From contig NZ_JBBMFD010000006.1 of the NCBI RefSeq assembly GCF_040096205.1, positions 70,910 to 134,909 on the forward strand: a stretch of 64,000 nt of DNA. Reading direction: 5' to 3'. Position numbers and translations under genes: made by a program. Positions 17,927-26,527 of the stretch are shown piece after piece; within the stretch, counting starts at the first letter, position 1, and each line of letters begins with the position of its first letter. Under the pieces are notes generated by a model, which did not search any database, was not told where the DNA came from, and was given only the letters and a program-made list of their open reading frames with translations. Source of the stretch: Solibaculum_A intestinale (GTDB taxonomy: Bacteria; Bacillota; Clostridia; Oscillospirales; Acutalibacteraceae).

Positions 17927-18540
17927 ACATCGCGGTTTTGGTATCGGGCGGCGGCACCAATCTGCAGGCGCTTTTGGACGCCCAAGCGAGAGGCGAGATC
18001 AAAAACGGGAAGATCGTCCAGGTCATCGCCAGCCGGGAAGGCGTCTATGCCTTGGAGCGGGCGAAGAAGGCGGGGGTCCCCGCCAAAGTGGTAGCCCGCA
18101 AGGGCCGCACTCCCGAGCAGTTTGACCAGGCGCTCACCGAGGCTTTGGATGCATGCAAGGCGGACCTTGTGGTGCTGGCTGGCTTTCTCTCCATTTTAGG
18201 AAAGCGGGTCCTTTCCCGGTACAGCAACAAAATCTTAAACATCCATCCTTCTTTGATCCCCTCCTTCTGCGGGGACGGTTTTTACGGCCTGAAGGTCCAC
18301 GAGGCGGTCTTGGAGAAGGGCGTAAAGGTGACCGGCGCGACGGTGCACTTTGTCAACGAAGTGACCGACGGCGGCGCCATCCTGCTCCAGCAGCCGGTAG
18401 CGGTGCTTGAGTCGGACACGCCGGAAACCCTGCAGCGGCGGGTGATGGAAGAAGCGGAATGGAAGCTGCTTCCCAAGGCGGTTTCCCTGTTCTGCGAAGG
18501 CCGGGTGGAGATCGACGGCAATCACACCAGAATTCGGTAA
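17920..18540 (+). CDS. purN: Phosphoribosylglycinamide formyltransferase PurN
   Basis: Folate-dependent formyl transfer to GAR; 206 residues. The catalytic set is visible: NIHPSLIPSF (Asn and His) and the downstream EVTDGG aspartate. The phosphate loop SGGGTNLQAL lies at the N-terminus. It overlaps purM by ATGCTAA, which couples their translation, and is followed by a stable hairpin before purH. Confidence 0.96.
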   Translation: MLNIAVLVSGGGTNLQALLDAQARGEIKNGKIVQVIASREGVYALERAKKAGVPAKVVARKGRTPEQFDQALTEALDACKADLVVLAGFLSILGKRVLSRYSNKILNIHPSLIPSFCGDGFYGLKVHEAVLEKGVKVTGATVHFVNEVTDGGAILLQQPVAVLESDTPETLQRRVMEEAEWKLLPKAVSLFCEGRVEIDGNHTRIR

Positions 18541-18546
18541 ATACAT

Positions 18547-18578
18547 AGGGCACCTGGCAAACGTTCGCCGGGTGTCCT
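18547..18578 (+). other. Stable hairpin between purN and purH
   Basis: A 12-bp stem with two G-T pairs and an 8-base loop and no following T-run. It is not a normal terminator; it may stabilise the upstream mRNA end or mark a processing site. Confidence 0.5.
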
Positions 18579-18619
18579 GTGTTCGGTTACACGAGAAACG
18601 AAAAGAGGAGACTTGCGGG

Positions 18620-20173
18620 ATGAATCAGAAACGTGCGATACTCAGCGTGTCCGATAAAACGGGCATTGTGGATTTTGCAAAGGAATTGGTGGCTCTGGGC
18701 TTTGAGGTGATCTCCACGGGCGGAACCGCCAAGGCTTTGAAGGAAGCGGGCGTGCCGGTCACCGGCGTGTCCGATGTGACCGGGTTCCCGGAATGCCTGG
18801 ACGGCCGGGTAAAAACCCTGCATCCCATGATCCATGCGGGCATCCTTGCCATGCGCGGCAACCCTGAGCATATGCAGCAGCTTGAGAAGCTGGGCGTCAC
18901 CCCCATCGACGTGGTGGCCATCAACCTCTATCCCTTTAAGCAGACCATCCTAAAGCCCGGCGTTACCCTGGAGGACGCCATTGAGAATATCGACATCGGC
19001 GGTCCCACCATGATCCGCGCTGCCGCGAAAAACTGGCAGGACGTATCGGTGATCGTGGATCCGGCGGATTACGGCAAGGTGATCGCGGAGTATAAAGAGA
19101 ACGGGTCGGTTTCGAGAGACACCAAGTTCGCCCTGGCGGGAAAGGTATTTGACCATACCGCCCAGTACGACACCATGATCTCCACCTACCTGCGCCGCCA
19201 GCGCGGGGAAGAGGGCTTGCCTGACGACCTGTCTTTGACCTATGAGAAGGTGCAGGACCTGCGCTACGGCGAGAACCCCCACCAGAAGGCCGCCTTCTAC
19301 CGGGAGATCGGCAACCACGACAATACCCTTGACGCAGCCGAGCAGCTCCACGGCAAGGAGCTTTCCTACAACAACATCAACGATGCAAACGGCGCGCTCG
19401 ACCTGCTCAAGGAGTTTGGTGAGGAAAAGCCGGTGGCGGTGGCCGTCAAGCATGCGAATCCCTGCGGTGTGGGCACCGGCGAAACCATCTGCCAAGCGTA
19501 CAAAAACGCATATGACGCCGACCCGGTTTCCATTTTCGGCGGCATCGTGGCGTTAAACCGCCCGGTGGACAAGGATACCGCCCAGGAGCTGGCAAAAATT
19601 TTCTTGGAAATCATCCTGGCGCCTGCCTTTGATGAGGATGCGCTTTCGATTCTCACCCAGAAGAAAAACATTCGTCTCTTAAAGCTGCCGAACTTGGCAA
19701 AGCCCAACTCCAAGGACCTTCTGGATATGAAGAAGGTAGCCGGCGGCCTGCTGGTCCAGAGCTTGGATACCGAGCTTCTGCACGAGGAGGACCTGAAATG
19801 CGTCACCAAGCGTGAGCCTACCCCTGAAGAAATGGAGCAGCTTCGGTTTGTTTGGAAAGTGGTCAAGCACGTGAAGTCTAACGGCATCGCCCTGGCGAAG
19901 AACAACGCCACTGTGGGCATCGGCCCAGGTCAGACCAACCGTATCACCGCCCTGGAGCTGGCCATCAAGTACGCCGGCGATAAGGCGGCGGGCAGCGTCA
20001 TGGGTTCGGACGCCTTCTTCCCGTTCCCTGACTGCGTAGAAGCCGCCCAGAAGGCGGGCATCACCGCCATCATCCAGCCCGGCGGCTCCATCCGCGACCA
20101 GGAAAGCATCGACGCCGCCGACAAGGCGGGCATCGCCATGGTCTTTACCGGCATGCGCCATTTTAAGCACTAA
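18620..20173 (+). CDS. purH: Bifunctional AICAR formyltransferase/IMP cyclohydrolase
   Basis: Catalyses the last two steps to IMP; 517 residues. The IMP cyclohydrolase domain (about 1-195) starts with ALSV-type ILSVSDKTGIVDFA and has STGGTAK; the AICAR transformylase domain (about 200-517) has KHANPCG near 280, a family catalytic motif. The ATG follows GAGGAGAC; an upstream in-frame start would lie in the intergenic hairpin region. purD follows after 32 bp. Confidence 0.97.
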   Translation: MNQKRAILSVSDKTGIVDFAKELVALGFEVISTGGTAKALKEAGVPVTGVSDVTGFPECLDGRVKTLHPMIHAGILAMRGNPEHMQQLEKLGVTPIDVVAINLYPFKQTILKPGVTLEDAIENIDIGGPTMIRAAAKNWQDVSVIVDPADYGKVIAEYKENGSVSRDTKFALAGKVFDHTAQYDTMISTYLRRQRGEEGLPDDLSLTYEKVQDLRYGENPHQKAAFYREIGNHDNTLDAAEQLHGKELSYNNINDANGALDLLKEFGEEKPVAVAVKHANPCGVGTGETICQAYKNAYDADPVSIFGGIVALNRPVDKDTAQELAKIFLEIILAPAFDEDALSILTQKKNIRLLKLPNLAKPNSKDLLDMKKVAGGLLVQSLDTELLHEEDLKCVTKREPTPEEMEQLRFVWKVVKHVKSNGIALAKNNATVGIGPGQTNRITALELAIKYAGDKAAGSVMGSDAFFPFPDCVEAAQKAGITAIIQPGGSIRDQESIDAADKAGIAMVFTGMRHFKH

Positions 20174-20205
20174 ACTTTATTTTCTCCCGAAAGGAAGGAA
20201 TCCCA

Positions 20206-21477
20206 ATGGATATCTTAATGGTCGGCGGCGGCGGGCGGGAGCACGCCCTCATCCGCAAGCTTAAGGAAAGCAAGCGCTGTGGCGCCATCCATTGCGCGCC
20301 GGGCAACGGCGGCATCTCCCGGGACGCGGTGTGCCACAACGTGTCCGGCACCGATGTGGACGGAATCGTCAAGCTCGCAAAGGAGCTGAAGGTAGACTTG
20401 GTGTTCGTCGCACCCGACGATCCGTTGATGGCAGGCTTGGTGGACGCGCTGGAGAAGGAAGGCATACGCGCCTTCGGCCCCCGGCAGAACGCCGCGCTGA
20501 TTGAAGGCAGCAAGGTCTTTTCCAAGAACCTGATGAAAAAGTACGGCATCCCCACCGCTGGATACGAAGTATTCGACGATCCGAAAGAGGCTCTGCGCTA
20601 CATTCAGGAGCAGAACACCTATCCCACCGTCATCAAGGCGGACGGCCTTGCGTTGGGCAAGGGAGTCATCCTGGCGGAGAACGAGGAGCAGGCCAAGGAC
20701 GCCCTTCACTCCATTATGGAGGACAAAGTGTTCGGCGCATCCGGCAGCCGGGTGGTCATCGAGGAATTCCTTACCGGCCCGGAGGTGTCCGTGCTGTCCT
20801 TTACCGACGGTAAGACCCTGTGCCCCATGGTTTCCTCCAAGGATCACAAGCGTGCGCTGGACGGGGACAAGGGCCTCAACACTGGCGGCATGGGTACCGT
20901 GAGCCCCAACCCTTTTTACTCCGACGAGATGGCAAAGCGCTGCATGGAGGAAATCTTCCTGCCCACGGTCAAGGCCATGAACGAGGAGGGCCGCCCTTTC
21001 AAGGGCTGCCTCTATTTCGGCCTGATGCTTACCGAGAAGGGCCCGAAGGTCATCGAGTACAACGCCCGGTTCGGCGACCCGGAGACTCAAGTGGTGCTCC
21101 CGCGGCTGAAAACCGACCTGCTGGACATCATCGACGCAGTGATCGACGAGCGCCTTGATGAGCTTAGCATACAGTGGTCCCAGGAAGCCTGCGCCTGTGT
21201 GGTTATGGCGTCGGGCGGGTACCCGGGCAGCTACCCCAAGGGCATCGAAATCACCGGGCTTGACGAAAACGGCCAGGCTGACGGCGCGATTGTGTACCAC
21301 GCGGGCACCGCGTATCAGGACGGCAAGTTCTTTACAAACGGCGGCCGGGTGCTGGGCGTGACGGCGCTGGGGGACACCCTGGACGAAGCGCTTAACAAAG
21401 CGTACGACGCGGTAAAAACCATCCGGTTCGACGGGGCGCACTACCGCACCGACATCGGCCGCATCGGCATGAAATAA
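20206..21477 (+). CDS. purD: Phosphoribosylamine-glycine ligase PurD
   Basis: ATP-grasp ligase that joins glycine to phosphoribosylamine (GAR synthetase); 423 residues. The N-terminal VGGGGREHALIRKL, the central ATP-grasp stretch KADGLALGKGV and the metal-binding EYNARFGDPE are all present. AAAGGAAGG lies before the ATG. It is the last gene of the purine operon and is followed by a terminator. Confidence 0.97.
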   Translation: MDILMVGGGGREHALIRKLKESKRCGAIHCAPGNGGISRDAVCHNVSGTDVDGIVKLAKELKVDLVFVAPDDPLMAGLVDALEKEGIRAFGPRQNAALIEGSKVFSKNLMKKYGIPTAGYEVFDDPKEALRYIQEQNTYPTVIKADGLALGKGVILAENEEQAKDALHSIMEDKVFGASGSRVVIEEFLTGPEVSVLSFTDGKTLCPMVSSKDHKRALDGDKGLNTGGMGTVSPNPFYSDEMAKRCMEEIFLPTVKAMNEEGRPFKGCLYFGLMLTEKGPKVIEYNARFGDPETQVVLPRLKTDLLDIIDAVIDERLDELSIQWSQEACACVVMASGGYPGSYPKGIEITGLDENGQADGAIVYHAGTAYQDGKFFTNGGRVLGVTALGDTLDEALNKAYDAVKTIRFDGAHYRTDIGRIGMK

Positions 21478-21488
21478 TCGTTGCAGGA

Positions 21489-21519
21489 GAGGCGTTCCGA
21501 AAGGAATGCCTCTTTGTTT
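21489..21519 (+). terminator. Terminator of the purine operon
   Basis: A 10-bp stem (one G-T pair) closed by a GAAA tetraloop (21489-21498 with 21503-21512), then TTTGTTT. Confidence 0.85.
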
Positions 21520-21757
21520 GGTTGGTCCACCGGCAACGCCGGTTAAGGCAGCCCTTGTAGCTGGAGCGAAGCAAGCCATAAAATAGCATAAGCCTCGCTC
21601 AGAGCACAAGCACCCGTTTTCGAGCGGCGGGTTGGACGCTTTGAAACACCTGCCGGTCAAAGGCTTTTTATGGCGTCCATGGTGAAGAAGCACACCTCTA
21701 TAAAGCTGGGAAACGAGAGGAAATGCAAAAAAGAGAAACCGGTGTAAAGAAAAAGCC
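21520..21757. other. Intergenic region before ylxM
   Basis: About 240 bp without a convincing gene. I looked for an SRP RNA, since ffh lies downstream, but the conserved GGAAGGAAGCA apical loop is absent. Nothing specific is recognised. Confidence 0.4.
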
Positions 21758-21786
21758 TTGACAGTGGGAGGAAAACCTTGTATAAT
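21758..21786 (+). promoter_or_regulatory. Perfect consensus promoter of the ylxM-ffh-rpsP-trmD operon
   Basis: TTGACA (21758-21763) and TATAAT (21781-21786) with a 17-bp spacer. Confidence 0.95.
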
Positions 21787-21832
21787 ACAAACCTGTAAAG
21801 CAATTTTCTTTACAGGCGAGGGGGCGTTTCGG

Positions 21833-22201
21833 TTGGCAAAGAACCTACAAGTCTCGGTGTTGCTGGACTTTTACGGCGACATGCTCACCGATAAGCAGCG
21901 CGACGTGATCGACCTGTACTACAACGACGACCTGTCGCTGGCGGAAATTGCGCAAAACGAAGGAATTACCCGTCAGGGCGTGCGGGATTCCATCAAGCGG
22001 GGGGAAGCCCAGCTCTTTGAAATGGAGGAGCGGTTAGGGCTTGCCAAGCGGTTTGGAAAAATGGAAGAGGGCCTGCAAAGCATTCTGGAAGCGGCCCGGC
22101 TGATTGAAGAGGCGAACATCCGCTGCGGCGGTTCGCCGACTATAAAGGAGCAGGCGCGGCGGATCGCGAAGGTGGCCGCGGCGCTGTGCGACGAGGAATA
22201 A
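21833..22201 (+). CDS. ylxM: YlxM/p13-like helix-turn-helix protein
   Basis: A 122-residue DNA-binding-type protein that precedes ffh in most Firmicutes and has been linked to the signal recognition particle pathway. The sigma-70 region 4-like HTH covers about 20-65 (LTDKQRDVIDLYY, LAEIAQNEGITRQGVRDSIK). The start is TTG at 21833, 9 bp after a GAGGGGG site; the transcript should begin near 21793, which excludes farther upstream in-frame starts. ffh follows after 24 bp. Confidence 0.9.
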   Translation: MAKNLQVSVLLDFYGDMLTDKQRDVIDLYYNDDLSLAEIAQNEGITRQGVRDSIKRGEAQLFEMEERLGLAKRFGKMEEGLQSILEAARLIEEANIRCGGSPTIKEQARRIAKVAAALCDEE

Positions 22202-22225
22202 ACGTGCTCGAATGGAGGAGACACA

Positions 22226-23581
22226 ATGGCCTTTGAAGGTCTTTCGGATAAGCTGAGCAATGCGTTTAAGCGGCTGCGGTCAAAGGGAAAGCTGTCCCAG
22301 TCCGACGTCAAGGAAGCCATGCGCGAGGTGCGCCTGGCCCTGCTGGAGGCGGACGTGAACTACAAGGTCGCCAAGGACTTTGTGGCCAAGGTATCCGAAC
22401 GGGCGGTGGGCGCCGAGGTCATGGAAAGCCTTACGCCTGCCCAGCATGTGATTAAGATTGTCAACGAAGAGTTGACGGCGCTCATGGGCGGCGAGAACGT
22501 GCGCATTGCTTCCGCGCCAAAGCCCCCTACGATTGTCATGCTCTGCGGCTTGCAGGGCTCGGGTAAAACCACCCATGCGGCCAAGCTGGCCCATATGTTT
22601 AAGAAGCAGGGCCGCCGGCCCCTGTTGGTCGCCTGCGACGTGTACCGTCCCGCCGCCATCACCCAGCTTAAGGTCATGGGAGAAAAGGCAGGGGTATCTG
22701 TTTTTGAGCAGGGCCAGGGAAACCCCGTCAAGATCGCCAAGGAAGCGGTCAAGCACGCCAAGGACTACGGCAACGACTTAGTGCTTCTGGATACTGCCGG
22801 CCGGCTGCACATCGACGAGACGCTTATGGACGAGCTTAAGCGGATCAAGGCGGAGGTAGGCCCTCATGAAATCCTGCTGGTGGTGGACGCCATGACCGGC
22901 CAGGACGCGGTCAACGTGGCCAAGGCCTTTGACGAGGCGCTGGGCATTGACGGCGTGGTTCTCACCAAGCTCGACGGCGACACCCGCGGCGGCGCGGCCC
23001 TTTCGGTCCGGGCGGTCACGGGAAAGCCCATCAAGTTCGCGGGTACCGGCGAAAAGATCGAGGAAATCGAAGTCTTCCATCCGGAACGCATGGCGTCGCG
23101 GATTTTGGGCATGGGCGATGTGCTGAGCCTGATTGAAAAGGCCGAGTCCCAGCTGGACGTGAAAAAGGCCGAGCAGATGGCCCGGCGTTTTTCGGAAAAC
23201 AAAATGGATTACAACGACATGCTCGATCAGTTTGCCCAGGTGCGCAAGCTCGGCCCCATCAAGCAGATTCTGAGCAGCCTGCCGGGCATGGATAAGCATT
23301 TGAAAGAAGCGGACATTGACGACTCCCAGATGGACAAACAGATGGACCGCACGGTGGCCATCATCCTGTCCATGACCAAGCGGGAGCGGGCGTGTGTGGA
23401 CGCCATCAATCCTTCCCGTAAGCGCCGCATCGCCGCGGGCAGCGGCACGAAGGTGGAGGATGTCAACCGCCTCATCAAGCAGCTCGAGCAAATGCAGCAG
23501 ATGATGAAGCAGTTCGGCGGCAAGGGAAAGAAGCGCCGCCGGATGATGGGGATGCCCCCTCCGGGCGCGTTCCCCAGGTAA
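22226..23581 (+). CDS. ffh: Signal recognition particle protein Ffh
   Basis: SRP GTPase that binds signal peptides of nascent membrane proteins; 451 residues. N domain about 1-95; G domain with P-loop GLQGSGKTT at 108-116, DTAGR near 190 and TKLDGD near 248; methionine-rich M domain about 300-451 ending with GKGKKRRRMMGMPPPG. The SRP RNA is not seen in this window. Confidence 0.98.
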   Translation: MAFEGLSDKLSNAFKRLRSKGKLSQSDVKEAMREVRLALLEADVNYKVAKDFVAKVSERAVGAEVMESLTPAQHVIKIVNEELTALMGGENVRIASAPKPPTIVMLCGLQGSGKTTHAAKLAHMFKKQGRRPLLVACDVYRPAAITQLKVMGEKAGVSVFEQGQGNPVKIAKEAVKHAKDYGNDLVLLDTAGRLHIDETLMDELKRIKAEVGPHEILLVVDAMTGQDAVNVAKAFDEALGIDGVVLTKLDGDTRGGAALSVRAVTGKPIKFAGTGEKIEEIEVFHPERMASRILGMGDVLSLIEKAESQLDVKKAEQMARRFSENKMDYNDMLDQFAQVRKLGPIKQILSSLPGMDKHLKEADIDDSQMDKQMDRTVAIILSMTKRERACVDAINPSRKRRIAAGSGTKVEDVNRLIKQLEQMQQMMKQFGGKGKKRRRMMGMPPPGAFPR

Positions 23582-23662
23582 CAAAGTCGCAGCGTACCAA
23601 GCAAACTTGTTTGTTGGTGTTGACGATACTACATTTTATTATTCTCAGGAGGTAACTGACCA

Positions 23663-23905
23663 ATGGCAGTAAAAATCAGACTGCGCCGCATGGGCGCGAA
23701 AAAAGCCCCGTTCTACCGCATCGTAGTGGCGGATTCCCGCTATCCCCGTGACGGCCGTTTCATTGAGGAGATCGGCTACTACAATCCCCTGACCGAGCCG
23801 GCTACCGTGAAGGTGGACGCGGAAAAGGCCAAGAAGTGGATCGCCAACGGCGCTCAGCCGACCGATACCGTCAAGGCGCTGTTCAAGAAGAACGACGTTC
23901 TGTAA
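23663..23905 (+). CDS. rpsP: 30S ribosomal protein S16
   Basis: Small-subunit ribosomal protein, 80 residues, beginning MAVKIRLRRMGAKKAPFYRI as in the family. CAGGAGGTAAC lies before the ATG. It leads the conserved rpsP-khpA-rimM-trmD block. Confidence 0.98.
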   Translation: MAVKIRLRRMGAKKAPFYRIVVADSRYPRDGRFIEEIGYYNPLTEPATVKVDAEKAKKWIANGAQPTDTVKALFKKNDVL

Positions 23906-23923
23906 GGGCAAGAGGTGGAACTG

Positions 23924-24157
23924 TTGAAAGAACTTCTGATCATCATTGCCAAGGGCCTTGTGGAAGACCCGGACGCGGTGAATGTGACCGTCGACGAACC
24001 CAATGAAGAGGGCGTGACGGTTTACCATCTGCATGTGGCGCAAAACGACATGGGCCGCGTCATCGGCAAGCAGGGCCGCATTGCCAAGGCAATGCGCACG
24101 GTCATGCGTGCTGCAGCCAGCCGCACTTCCCAGAAGATCGCGGTGGAAATCGACTAA
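23924..24157 (+). CDS. khpA: KH-domain RNA-binding protein KhpA (YlqC)
   Basis: A single KH domain protein of about 77 residues. The RNA-binding loop is GKQGRIAK (usual GxxG form), followed by RTVMRAAA. In Gram-positive bacteria KhpA pairs with KhpB and affects cell division and RNA metabolism. The start is set at TTG 23924 because the in-frame GTG at 23915 overlaps the AGAGGTGG ribosome site; use of the GTG would add three residues. Confidence 0.88.
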   Translation: MKELLIIIAKGLVEDPDAVNVTVDEPNEEGVTVYHLHVAQNDMGRVIGKQGRIAKAMRTVMRAAASRTSQKIAVEID

Positions 24158-24166
24158 GAAACCATC

Positions 24167-24213
24167 AAAACGGCTGAAATCCCGGGCACATTGCGCTTTG
24201 GATTCCAGCCGTT
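24167..24213 (+). other. Hairpin between khpA and rimM
   Basis: A 9-bp stem (24167-24175 with 24205-24213) with further pairing inside, but no T-run. It may be a weak attenuator or processing site within the operon. Confidence 0.45.
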
Positions 24214-24304
24214 TGGCTTGTGCGGGACCGCCGCCCCGCCGTTTTGGCGTGGTCAGGAGGCGAAAAGCAATCCGGCGGCAAAAGGCCGGGGAAGGGAGCG
24301 GAAC

Positions 24305-24817
24305 ATGAAAAAGCGGTATCTGGAGGTAGGCAAGGTCACCGGGACCCACGGCATCCGCGGGGAACTGCGGGTGCAGCCCTGGGCCAACGGCCCGGACTTT
24401 TTGTGCGGGTTTGATACCCTCTATTTCAAAAAAGGGGAAGAGCCGGTGACGGTGGAAAGCGCCCGCCCCCACAAGACGATGGTCCTGCTAAAGCTCAAAG
24501 GGATTGACGGCATCGAAGCCGCCCAAACCCTGCGGGACCGGGTTTTGTACATCGACCGAGCGGATGTGACCCTCGCTCCCGGGGAATACTTCATCCAGGA
24601 CCTGCAGGGCCTTCAGGTGCAGGACGCGGATACCGGCGAAACCTACGGAGAGTTGTCCGACGTCAGCCGCACCGGAGCCAACGACGTTTACCATGTGAAA
24701 ACCACACAGGGCGAAGTGCTCATTCCCGCCATCCCCGACGTGATTGTGGAAACCGACATCGAGGGCGGTATTATGAAGATCCGTCCCATCAAGGGGTTGT
24801 TTGACGATGCGCATTGA
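24305..24817 (+). CDS. rimM: 16S rRNA processing protein RimM
   Basis: Ribosome maturation factor that binds S19 and assists 30S head assembly; 170 residues. N-terminal RimM domain (VGKVTGTHGIRGELRV) and C-terminal PRC-barrel (about 95-165, ending in PDVIVETDIEGG). The ATG follows GGGAAGGGAGCGGAAC. It overlaps trmD by 11 bp. Confidence 0.95.
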   Translation: MKKRYLEVGKVTGTHGIRGELRVQPWANGPDFLCGFDTLYFKKGEEPVTVESARPHKTMVLLKLKGIDGIEAAQTLRDRVLYIDRADVTLAPGEYFIQDLQGLQVQDADTGETYGELSDVSRTGANDVYHVKTTQGEVLIPAIPDVIVETDIEGGIMKIRPIKGLFDDAH

Positions 24818-25559
24818 CATGCTCACCCTGTTTCCCGCCATGTGCGAGGCGGTGCTGTCGGAAAGTATCGTAGGCCGCGCCCGGCAGGAAGGGCTCGTCA
24901 CGGTGGAGTGTCACGACATCCGCGCGTATACCCTGGATATCCACCGCCGGGTGGACGACTACCCCTACGGCGGCGGAATGGGTATGCTTTTGCAGGCCCA
25001 GCCCATTTACGACTGCTTTGAGGCGGTGTGCCGGGCCGCCGGCTCCCGTCCCCACCTGATCCACCTTTCCCCCCAGGGAAAGGTATTTACCGAACGGCGG
25101 GCGGTGGAGCTTTCCAAGATGGAGCACATCGCGTTTTTGTGCGGCCATTACGAGGGAATCGACGAACGGGTGATCGAAGAGCTGGTGGATGAGGAGATTT
25201 CACTGGGGGACTTTGTTCTCACCGGCGGTGAGCTGCCGGCCCTGGCGGTGGCCGACGCGGTGCTTCGCCTGGTACCCGGCGTGCTGGCGGACGAGCTGAG
25301 CTTTACCGAGGAAAGCCATTTTAGCGGCCTGCTGGAATATCCTCAGTATACCAGACCCCCGGTCTGGCACGGCCGCGAGGTGCCGGGGGTGCTCCTGTCC
25401 GGGCATCATAAAAACATTGCCGATTGGCGGCGGGAGCAGTCTCTGAGGCGTACGATGGATCGCCGCCCCGATTTGATGGAATCCTTTGTGCCTGACCGGC
25501 TCGACCAGAAGCTGCTCGAACAAATCCATGCCCGGGAAAAGTCAAAAAATAGGGAATAA
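24807..25559 (+). CDS. trmD: tRNA (guanine-37-N1)-methyltransferase TrmD
   Basis: SPOUT-class enzyme that methylates G37 in tRNAs to prevent frameshifts; 250 residues. It begins MRIDMLTLFPAMC, and the SAM-binding trefoil knot is visible in LCGHYEGIDERV and SLGDFVLTGGE (about 110-140). The ATG at 24807 is preferred over a TTG six bases upstream. It ends the operon. Confidence 0.97.
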   Translation: MRIDMLTLFPAMCEAVLSESIVGRARQEGLVTVECHDIRAYTLDIHRRVDDYPYGGGMGMLLQAQPIYDCFEAVCRAAGSRPHLIHLSPQGKVFTERRAVELSKMEHIAFLCGHYEGIDERVIEELVDEEISLGDFVLTGGELPALAVADAVLRLVPGVLADELSFTEESHFSGLLEYPQYTRPPVWHGREVPGVLLSGHHKNIADWRREQSLRRTMDRRPDLMESFVPDRLDQKLLEQIHAREKSKNRE

Positions 25560-25770
25560 CAGGAAATTTCCATTATTTTCTGAAACCCATTCGGTATTTT
25601 GAGCGGGATTCGGTATAATGGGAACGAAAATGCTGTATAATTATTTGTGGAATTGTCCAAGCCGGGAAAAGAAAAGGGTCAAATTAAACAAACGTGGCGG
25701 AATTTATTGCAGCGCGCTATGGTCATCAATACGAAATATAGCGCACGGCCCCGATTGGAAACCAAAATCG

Positions 25771-25799
25771 TTGACGTTGCGGGCAAATTTGCTTATAAT
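25771..25799 (+). promoter_or_regulatory. Promoter for the HPr gene
   Basis: TTGACG (25771-25776), 17-bp spacer, TATAAT (25794-25799). The remaining part of the trmD-HPr gap (from 25560) is AT-rich and holds two further TATAAT matches (25614 and 25636) without matching -35 boxes. Confidence 0.88.
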
Positions 25800-25855
25800 A
25801 GGATAAAAGGAAGAATACTAGAGTGAATTGCTATTGACAGGGGGAAATTTCGAAG

Positions 25856-26119
25856 ATGACTTATAAAGATGTCACCGTTCAGAATCAGGTAGGTCTGCAT
25901 GCGCGGCCCGCTACCTTCTTTATCCAGAAGGCAAATGAATACAAGTCTTCCATCTGGGTGGAGAAGGAAGAACGCAGGGTCAACGCGAAAAGTCTTCTGG
26001 GCGTCCTTTCTTTGGGCATCGTCGGCGGAACGACGATCCGCATCATTGCGGACGGTGACGATGAGACGCAGGCTGTGGACAGCCTGGTGAACCTGGTACA
26101 GTCCGGCTTTGCCGAATAA
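25856..26119 (+). CDS. ptsH: HPr phosphocarrier protein
   Basis: Phosphocarrier of the sugar phosphotransferase system, 87 residues. His15 in GLHARPAT is the enzyme I target. Ser46 in NAKSLLGVLSLG is the HPr kinase target, so this protein should also act in carbon catabolite control; a Crh-type protein would lack His15. The gene stands alone with its own promoter and terminator; ptsI is not adjacent. Confidence 0.95.
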   Translation: MTYKDVTVQNQVGLHARPATFFIQKANEYKSSIWVEKEERRVNAKSLLGVLSLGIVGGTTIRIIADGDDETQAVDSLVNLVQSGFAE

Positions 26120-26176
26120 GCGTCAACGAATCAACCCGCTGCGCTTATACCAGGAGGAATATTCCCGATATCATGA

Positions 26177-26216
26177 AGAGGGCGGACTTGAGAAAAGTCG
26201 GCCCTCTTGTTTTTTT
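26177..26216 (+). terminator. Terminator after the HPr gene
   Basis: Stem of 7 + 5 bp around a G-G mismatch (26177-26189 with 26195-26207), then TTGTTTTTTT. Confidence 0.88.
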
Positions 26217-26317
26217 CACTTCCTTCGCATATACTTAGATGGAAAATCATTCTTATAAAGGAATTCGGCCGCCGTTTTTGCCGGCACCGGGAGAGGAAAG
26301 CGGAAAGGCGCGGTACT

Positions 26318-26490
26318 ATGCAGCCCAAGCGGCTTTACAGGATGGAAGAGGGCAGGATGGCCAAGTGTTTAGGCATTGACCCAGGTCTGATACACATCCG
26401 TGGACTTTTGTGTTGTGTGCGGGTGCCGGCCTCATCGCCTATATCATCGCGGCCTGCATTCTGCCACGCAAAATCCAAATGATCCAGTAA
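26318..26490 (+). pseudogene. Decayed PspC-domain gene
   Basis: The first frame reads MQPKRLYRMEEGRM then KCLGIDPGLIHIR, matching the start of PspC domain proteins (KRLYRS..., LGIDPTLVR). The normal middle block with CGGLAEY is missing, a deletion of roughly eight codons. After codon 27 the family pattern continues in the next frame (WTFVLCAGAGLIAYIIAA, then CILPRK) to a TAA at 26488-26490. One extra base near 26399 would rejoin the frames. So the gene has both an internal deletion and a frameshift. Intact PspC proteins are small membrane proteins linked to envelope stress. Confidence 0.7.
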
Positions 26491-26527
26491 CCGATTCAAA
26501 CCGCGCGTTTTTTAAAGGAGGGCAATT

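Noticed and set aside
20215..21693. A minus-strand open frame of about 490 codons across purD
   Set aside because: Histidine/valine/glycine-rich shadow of purD with no ribosome site or recognisable domain.
21520..21757. An SRP RNA gene next to ffh
   Set aside because: The conserved GGAAGGAAGCA apical loop is absent.
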